NCBI GenBank assembly: GCA_002772605.1
Contig: PFDS01000045.1
Location: 1 to 25,123, forward strand
Length of the DNA: 25,123 nucleotides
From: Candidatus Peregrinibacteria bacterium CG10_big_fil_rev_8_21_14_0_10_49_16
Lineage (GTDB): Bacteria; Patescibacteriota; Gracilibacteria; Peribacterales; Peribacteraceae
Reading direction: 5' to 3'
In this document: positions 21,729 to 25,123 of the stretch, in pieces
Layout of the letters: every line of letters begins with the position of its first letter
Numbering within the stretch: position 1 is the stretch's first letter
Made by a program: the position numbers and the translations under genes
The notes under the pieces: generated by a model
Databases searched by the model: none
The model's input: the letters and a program-made list of their open reading frames with translations, nothing else
Told to the model about the DNA's origin: nothing

Positions 21729-22106
21729 ATGCGACATAAGCATTCCAAAACCAGGCTCACGCAGAAACCGGCACATGCACGCATGCTGCTACGCAATCTT
21801 GTCACATCGATTCTGCTCTACGAATCCGTACGCACAACGCGTTCCCGTGCTCGTGCTGCACAAGCACTCGTTGACCGCATCGTTCATATCGCAAAAACGC
21901 GTGAACCACGCAGCGCCATTCGATCTATCAACCAGATTGTCACGGATAAGAATGCCTGCCGTAAGGCAATAGAAGTGTTCAAAGCGCGTTACAGCCGTCG
22001 CCCATCGGGGTACACGCGCGTGAAGGCAGCAGGCAGCAGGCAGGGGGATGGTGCGGAGTTGGTCGATATTTCTTTCGTAGAAGGAAAAGATACACAATCC
22101 TCATGA
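21729..22106 (+). CDS. rplQ: 50S ribosomal protein L17 (bL17)
   Basis: The protein has 125 aa (usual about 115-127). RHKHSKTRLTQKPAHARMLLRNLVTSILLYESVRTT is the L17 start, and the C-terminal SGYTRVKAAGSRQGDGAELVDISFVE matches the usual GYTRIxKxGxRxGDxAxMxxIE. A ggcagca tandem near 22022-22043 encodes the A-G-S stretch. The stop overlaps rplM by 4 nt. Confidence 0.97.
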   Translation: MRHKHSKTRLTQKPAHARMLLRNLVTSILLYESVRTTRSRARAAQALVDRIVHIAKTREPRSAIRSINQIVTDKNACRKAIEVFKARYSRRPSGYTRVKAAGSRQGDGAELVDISFVEGKDTQSS

Positions 22107-22567
22107 AAACCTCCACTCCCAAACCACCGGCACCACATTGGCTTCTGATTGATGCGGAAGGGCAATCTCTTGGACGGCTCTCTGCGCAGATTGCGAGCTT
22201 GCTTCGTGGGAAGTGCTGGGAGGGCTTTGCTCCACATCATGTATGCGGACCGCATGTGATTGTGCTCAATGTGGGAAAGTTGGCATTTGCAGAGAAGAAA
22301 TGGCACCGCAAAACCTATTATAAGCACACGGGGTATCTGGGGAATCTGCGTTCTAAAACGCTCAGGGAAGCGTTCGATAAAAGTCCAGCATGGGTGATCG
22401 AACATGCGGTAAAAGGAATGCTTCCTGCCAATCGTCTCCGTCCTGCCATGCTCAAGCGATTGCACGTCTGTACGGGAACAGAGCATAAATACGATGCGCA
22501 AAAACCGCAGAAAGTCACTCTGAAAGGGAAAGGCCTTTTTTCTGTGGAACCATCTTCTTCTGTGTAA
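22103..22567 (+). CDS. rplM: 50S ribosomal protein L13 (uL13)
   Basis: The protein has 154 aa (usual about 142). WLLIDAEGQSLGRLSAQIASLLRGK, KKWHRKTYYKHTGYLGNLRSKTL and AVKGMLPANRLRPAMLKRLHVCTGTEH match L13. It is an early 50S assembly protein. It begins by ATGA overlap with rplQ and precedes rpsI as in most bacteria. Confidence 0.97.
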   Translation: MKTSTPKPPAPHWLLIDAEGQSLGRLSAQIASLLRGKCWEGFAPHHVCGPHVIVLNVGKLAFAEKKWHRKTYYKHTGYLGNLRSKTLREAFDKSPAWVIEHAVKGMLPANRLRPAMLKRLHVCTGTEHKYDAQKPQKVTLKGKGLFSVEPSSSV

Positions 22568-22582
22568 CTCCCTACCATACCT

Positions 22583-22981
22583 ATGTCTCCATCTCGTCAA
22601 TACTTCTACGGCCTCGGAAAAAGAAAAACAGCAATCGCACGCACGAAGCTCTTTCCGAAAGGCAGTGGAGAGGTGACAGTGAATGGGCAGAAGATCGGTA
22701 AGTACTTCACAGGAAAAGACAGCGAAAACGCCATGGCCCCTCTCGCTATCGCGGAAAAGACCAAAGAGTTTGACATCGAAGTGCAGGTGCAAGGGGGAGG
22801 GAAGAGTGCGCAATCCGATGCAATACGTTTGGGAGTGAGTCGTGCGTTGATTTTGAGTGATCCAGATCTGCGTTTAGAACTCAAGCGAGCGGGGTTCTTG
22901 CATCGTGACCCACGAATCAAAGAGCGCAAAAAGCCGGGTCTCAAACGTGCCCGCCGTGCGCCGCAGTGGCAGAAGCGTTAA
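22583..22981 (+). CDS. rpsI: 30S ribosomal protein S9 (uS9)
   Basis: The protein has 132 aa (usual about 130). YGLGKRKTAIARTKLFPKGSGEVTVNG and the C-terminal DPRIKERKKPGLKRARRAPQWQKR are diagnostic. The tail with terminal Lys-Arg reaches the P-site tRNA anticodon. The 15-nt leader has no G. This is the last gene of the run; no clear terminator follows. Confidence 0.98.
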   Translation: MSPSRQYFYGLGKRKTAIARTKLFPKGSGEVTVNGQKIGKYFTGKDSENAMAPLAIAEKTKEFDIEVQVQGGGKSAQSDAIRLGVSRALILSDPDLRLELKRAGFLHRDPRIKERKKPGLKRARRAPQWQKR

Positions 22982-23032
22982 AGAGGGAAAGCCTGGTTTG
23001 GCAGACAGGGGTTCAAGGTGAGGGATAAGTAG

Positions 23033-23060
23033 TTGCGTTTTAAAAAATAAATTATATAAT
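23033..23060 (+). promoter_or_regulatory. Promoter of the ECF sigma factor gene
   Basis: TTGCGT (23033-23038), a 16-nt spacer and a perfect TATAAT (23055-23060) end 8 nt before the ATG at 23069, within an AT-rich stretch. A leaderless transcript is predicted. The -35 differs from an ECF-type AAC motif, so autoregulation is not suggested. Confidence 0.55.
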
Positions 23061-23068
23061 ATAAATAC

Positions 23069-23623
23069 ATGCGAGAACCACTCCATGAGTCGGGATTGAA
23101 AACGAGAGAAGAAGAATTTGCCCAACTCTATAACGCACACCATCGGGAAGTGTGGGCATGTGTGTATGCACGATGGCTGAATGCAGAAGTTGCGTCGGAT
23201 ATCACGCAGGAGTCATTTGTCCGGTTGTGGCAACAGCGGATTCAGGGTGAGGACATTCGTAACCCGCGTGCATGGCTTCTTCGCGTTGCACGGAATCTGG
23301 CAGAGGATTATGGTAAAAGTGCTTTTAAGAGATATGGAACAAAACCTCCCGCGGCAATGAAACAGATACATTCTCGTGAAGATAAGCCGCCTGACTTGCT
23401 CATACGTGAGGAGCAGCTCGCACAGGTGCGTCACGAGTTGGAACGGCTCTCTCCTGCCGACAGAGAACTTCTCACATTGCGATATGCGATGGAGTACACG
23501 ACTGAGGAAATCGCCACTCTCTATGGCGTGAAAGAAACGGCAGTCCACATGCGTCTCTCACGTGCTCGCCAACGGTTGACAAAACTATTGCAAACGGGTA
23601 ACGGAACATTTGATGCAGAGTAG
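23069..23623 (+). CDS. RNA polymerase sigma factor, ECF type (sigma-70 family)
   Basis: The protein has 184 aa, with only regions 2 and 4 as in ECF sigmas. Region 2 (about residues 15-75) contains FAQLYNAHHREVWACVYARW and DITQESFVRLWQQ. Region 4 (about 120-175) contains LSPADRELLTLRYAMEYTTEEIATLYGVKETAVHMRLSRARQRL, with the helix-turn-helix. ECF sigmas direct transcription of small regulons, commonly under control of a neighbouring anti-sigma. No anti-sigma follows: the next gene is convergent, 7 bp away, and soluble. It lies after rpsI with its own promoter. The subfamily cannot be told by eye. Confidence 0.92.
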   Translation: MREPLHESGLKTREEEFAQLYNAHHREVWACVYARWLNAEVASDITQESFVRLWQQRIQGEDIRNPRAWLLRVARNLAEDYGKSAFKRYGTKPPAAMKQIHSREDKPPDLLIREEQLAQVRHELERLSPADRELLTLRYAMEYTTEEIATLYGVKETAVHMRLSRARQRLTKLLQTGNGTFDAE

Positions 23624-23630
23624 CGCGTTT

Positions 23631-23984
23631 CTAGATTGCTATCTTCATGTAGTACAAACTTGTTCCTTCTTCGTTTTCTGCAACGAACTGTGCGTCAACG
23701 CTGGAAAGCTGAATGATCGTGCGGCACATTTTGAGAAGCATGTGCGCAGGGAGAGCAATACCGCTTTCCAGACAGGTAGCGCAGAGTCCCGCAGCGTCTT
23801 TTGCCGTAATGAAGCGACTGCCTTTTTCGAGAATGGAGCTGTAGAGCCTTTCTTGCACCTGGATGACGTACCGTTCCACGTACTGTTCCAGTTCTTCTAA
23901 GGGCAAATCCTGTATTTCCGGAAGTGCTTCGAGGATATCGAGGTCACTGTTGATAGCATGAGCGATGCAGGCTTCAATAGACAT
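23631..23984 (-). CDS. Hypothetical protein, 117 aa
   Basis: Not recognised. The protein is acidic and predicted helical, opening with MSIEACIAHAINSDLDILEALPEIQDLPLEE, with three Cys (two in LCATCLES) and no membrane segment. The ATG at 23984 is chosen over a TTG at 24041 because a good -10 box (24044-24049) would put the transcript start near 24037, below the TTG. The resulting leader is about 50 nt and contains few G. The gene is convergent with the ECF sigma gene, 7 bp apart; a functional link is speculation. Confidence 0.65.
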   Translation of the reverse strand: MSIEACIAHAINSDLDILEALPEIQDLPLEELEQYVERYVIQVQERLYSSILEKGSRFITAKDAAGLCATCLESGIALPAHMLLKMCRTIIQLSSVDAQFVAENEEGTSLYYMKIAI

Positions 23985-24043
23985 TGTAGTAGTGTGGGAG
24001 TTGGTATTTGTGTGTGCTGCACGCTTTTTCAAGTCAGCCAATC

Positions 24044-24052
24044 AGTATAGCA
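24044..24052 (-). promoter_or_regulatory. Extended -10 promoter of the 117-aa gene
   Basis: TGCTATACT on the minus strand (24052 to 24044) is an extended -10 box identical to that at 1763-1771. Transcription would start near 24037. Confidence 0.5.
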
Positions 24053-24093
24053 AATTTTCCCTTCATTGGGTAGGGGATTTTTTTGGCAAAAGG

Positions 24094-24123
24094 AAGAGCC
24101 CCGACCGTACGGTCGGGGCTCTT
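24094..24123 (-). terminator. Strong hairpin terminator, perfect 30-nt palindrome
   Basis: Positions 24094-24123 are a perfect palindrome: AAGAGCCCCGACCGT pairs with its own reverse complement, GC-rich over most of its length. On the minus strand it begins 3 nt after the stop of the membrane protein gene and is followed by CCTTTTG. It can therefore end that transcript, although the T-run is short. Confidence 0.75.
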
Positions 24124-24125
24124 GT

Positions 24126-24773
24126 TCAGTCTTTCACGGGAATGAGGGTGGCGATAATGTACTGTGTGCGGCGTTCAAATGGACCGACGGTCCACTGGAC
24201 GTTTGCAACAGTTACATGGAATCGCTGCCCTTTGGGCAAAGGGGTTACCAGGAGCGCTGCCCCTTTGTACCCGACGGATGTATCGAAGAGCAGAGTGCCG
24301 TTTTCTACGGCAATGGTGCAGTTTTCGTAGTACTGCCACCCAGTGAGCTTTGCGTCTACTTTGCCGTAGGATGTACGGAGGATTTGGACGACATGTTCGA
24401 GATCGTTCTGAGACGGTTCGGGAACCTGCTCGATTTTCACGAGCGTCCAGATCGACTTCTTTTTGTCGTCCGTGGTACGCAGTTCCGCAGTGATCCGTAC
24501 GGATGCACCAATGAATCTTTTCGCTTCTTCGCGGAGATCCGCCTTCGCGTACTTCAGGGTATGATCTGAGGCCATGAAGGCTTCCAGACCGACATGTTTC
24601 TCCTGCACATGCAGACACTCGGTGAATTGTTCCACCGCAGTGCCGGCAGTGGCACTTGGTTTGGTGACCGTCTGCTTCTCCGGCGCGGCTGGCCTTGTTG
24701 CCAGAATGGTGAGAACGCCGACAAGGCTGACGCTCAGCAGGACGAGTAAGTAGAATCTTCGCTTATTTCTCAT
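24126..24773 (-). CDS. Membrane-anchored hypothetical protein, 215 aa
   Basis: Not recognised as a known family. The protein starts MRNKRR followed by a hydrophobic segment (about residues 7-25), then an Ala-, Pro- and Thr-rich linker and a beta-rich domain with two Cys (FTECLHV and YYENCTI) that could pair outside the cell. The layout fits a signal-anchored surface or periplasm-side protein. AAGGAG (24787 to 24782) lies 8 nt before the ATG at 24773, which decides this start over the GTG at 24797. It has its own promoter and is followed by a strong terminator, so it is monocistronic. It is divergent from the glycosyltransferase-like gene. Confidence 0.75.
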   Translation of the reverse strand: MRNKRRFYLLVLLSVSLVGVLTILATRPAAPEKQTVTKPSATAGTAVEQFTECLHVQEKHVGLEAFMASDHTLKYAKADLREEAKRFIGASVRITAELRTTDDKKKSIWTLVKIEQVPEPSQNDLEHVVQILRTSYGKVDAKLTGWQYYENCTIAVENGTLLFDTSVGYKGAALLVTPLPKGQRFHVTVANVQWTVGPFERRTQYIIATLIPVKD

Positions 24774-24781
24774 TGAAGGTT

Positions 24782-24787
24782 CTCCTT
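24782..24787 (-). promoter_or_regulatory. Shine-Dalgarno sequence of the membrane-anchored protein
   Basis: AAGGAG with an 8-nt spacer to the ATG at 24773 is the only well-placed Shine-Dalgarno sequence noted in the window. It shows that anti-Shine-Dalgarno pairing may still be used here by some genes. Confidence 0.65.
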
Positions 24788-24822
24788 TCAGAGGCACGGG
24801 ATTGAATGCGAAAGACCTGAAT

Positions 24823-24852
24823 ATATAATGAAGTATTTTCTATGTATGTCAA
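24823..24852 (-). promoter_or_regulatory. Promoter of the membrane-anchored protein gene
   Basis: On the minus strand, a consensus TTGACA (24852 to 24847), an 18-nt spacer and TTATAT (24828 to 24823) give a leader of about 40 nt. On the plus strand, TTGAAT (24802-24807) with TATAAT (24824-24829) could serve the opposite gene. Confidence 0.5.
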
Positions 24853-24864
24853 ATTGTACTTCGC

Positions 24865-24870
24865 TACAAT
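24865..24870 (+). promoter_or_regulatory. -10 box of the glycosyltransferase-like gene
   Basis: TACAAT ends 8 nt before the ATG at 24879, the same layout as at other genes here. The -35 is poor; an alternative upstream promoter (24802-24829) would give a leader of about 40 nt. Confidence 0.4.
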
Positions 24871-24878
24871 GAGTATCC

Positions 24879-25123
24879 ATGCGAATTCTTGGGACAATCC
24901 TTCTTTTCTTCGCTGTCAGTTTCCTGATCTATGGCCAGTCTCTCCAGAACCGCTTCGTGCGGTGGGATGACAGTCTGCTCATTTACGAAAATCCTATTGT
25001 ACGGGAAATCAGCTTCGATACGGTCAAAGCAGCCTTCACCACCTACGACCCGGAACTCTACATTCCGCTCACGATGCTCAGTTACCAGCTGGATCATCTG
25101 CTCTGGGGGTTGAATCCCTTTGG
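24879..25123 (+). CDS. Multi-pass membrane protein, TMTC/PMT-like glycosyltransferase N-terminus (3' end outside window)
   Basis: The frame is open from the ATG at 24879 to the window edge, giving 81 complete codons. The first residues form a hydrophobic segment (MRILGTILLFFAVSFLIYG). The next part reads FVRWDDSLLIYENPIV, then TTYDPELYIPLTMLSYQLDHLLWGLNPF, which closely matches the first extracytoplasmic loop of membrane proteins with C-terminal TPR repeats (TMTC-like or bacterial PMT-like, with a WDD motif). These use lipid-linked sugars to glycosylate proteins or glycans. The acidic WDD is the expected catalytic pair. The TPR part, if any, lies outside the window. Confidence 0.6.
   Translation, partial: MRILGTILLFFAVSFLIYGQSLQNRFVRWDDSLLIYENPIVREISFDTVKAAFTTYDPELYIPLTMLSYQLDHLLWGLNPF

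Noticed and set aside
22022..22043. ggcagca tandem in rplQ as a regulatory repeat
   Set aside because: It encodes the conserved A-G-S-R part of L17 and is explained by codon choice.
22982..23032. Terminator after rpsI
   Set aside because: Only a 4-bp CCTG/CAGG stem is present, with no T-run.
23985..24041. TTG start at 24041 for the 117-aa protein
   Set aside because: The predicted transcript start lies below it, and the added residues look like translated leader.
1..25123. Recoding of TGA as glycine or tryptophan
   Set aside because: TGA ends rplC, rpmC and rpsQ at the expected C-termini and in ATGA overlaps, so it is a stop.

Overview
The window looks like the chromosome of a Candidate Phyla Radiation (Patescibacteria) bacterium, possibly Peregrinibacteria-like; the phylum is inference. 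The signs are a compact core with roughly even base composition, a complete S10-spc-alpha ribosomal protein order without uL30 (rpmD), few Shine-Dalgarno sequences, many ATGA overlaps, a class I lysyl-tRNA synthetase, and ribosomal proteins with extended C-terminal tails. TGA works as a normal stop (rplC, rpmC, rpsQ), so the recoded Gracilibacteria/SR1 code does not apply. No tRNA, rRNA or CRISPR array was seen, and no gap between genes exceeds about 260 bp.

Positions 1-3884 are an accessory region: the 3' part of a sulfotransferase-like gene, a class I methyltransferase of a glycan-associated type, a small HxGH nucleotidyltransferase, a CysC-family kinase, an HD-domain protein and a basic hypothetical protein. 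The CysC-like gene carries a 122-bp near-palindromic repeat inside its open reading frame. A shorter relative of the repeat lies just upstream, across the end of the nucleotidyltransferase gene.

Positions 3895-22981 are the information-processing core. A class I LysRS gene is divergent from a long run: rplC, rplD, rplW, rplB, rpsS, rplV, rpsC, rplP, rpmC, rpsQ, rplN, rplX, rplE, rpsN (zinc type), rpsH, rplF, rplR, rpsE, [alpha/beta hydrolase], rplO, secY, adk, map, infA, rpmJ, rpsM, rpsK, rpsD, rpoA, rplQ, rplM, rpsI. Together they build the ribosome, the RNA polymerase alpha subunit, the Sec channel, the nucleotide pool and N-terminal Met removal. rpsJ is not upstream of rplC, and an alpha/beta hydrolase with an AT-rich upstream region sits where rpmD would be.

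Positions 22982-25123 hold an ECF-type sigma factor gene, a small unknown gene convergent with it, a membrane-anchored unknown protein with a strong terminator, and the 5' end of a multi-pass membrane protein resembling the TMTC/PMT-like glycosyltransferases.

Two expression patterns recur. Genes outside the ribosomal run often have a -10-like box 7-9 nt before the start codon, as expected for leaderless mRNAs. Genes inside the run either overlap the previous gene or follow a short leader almost free of G.
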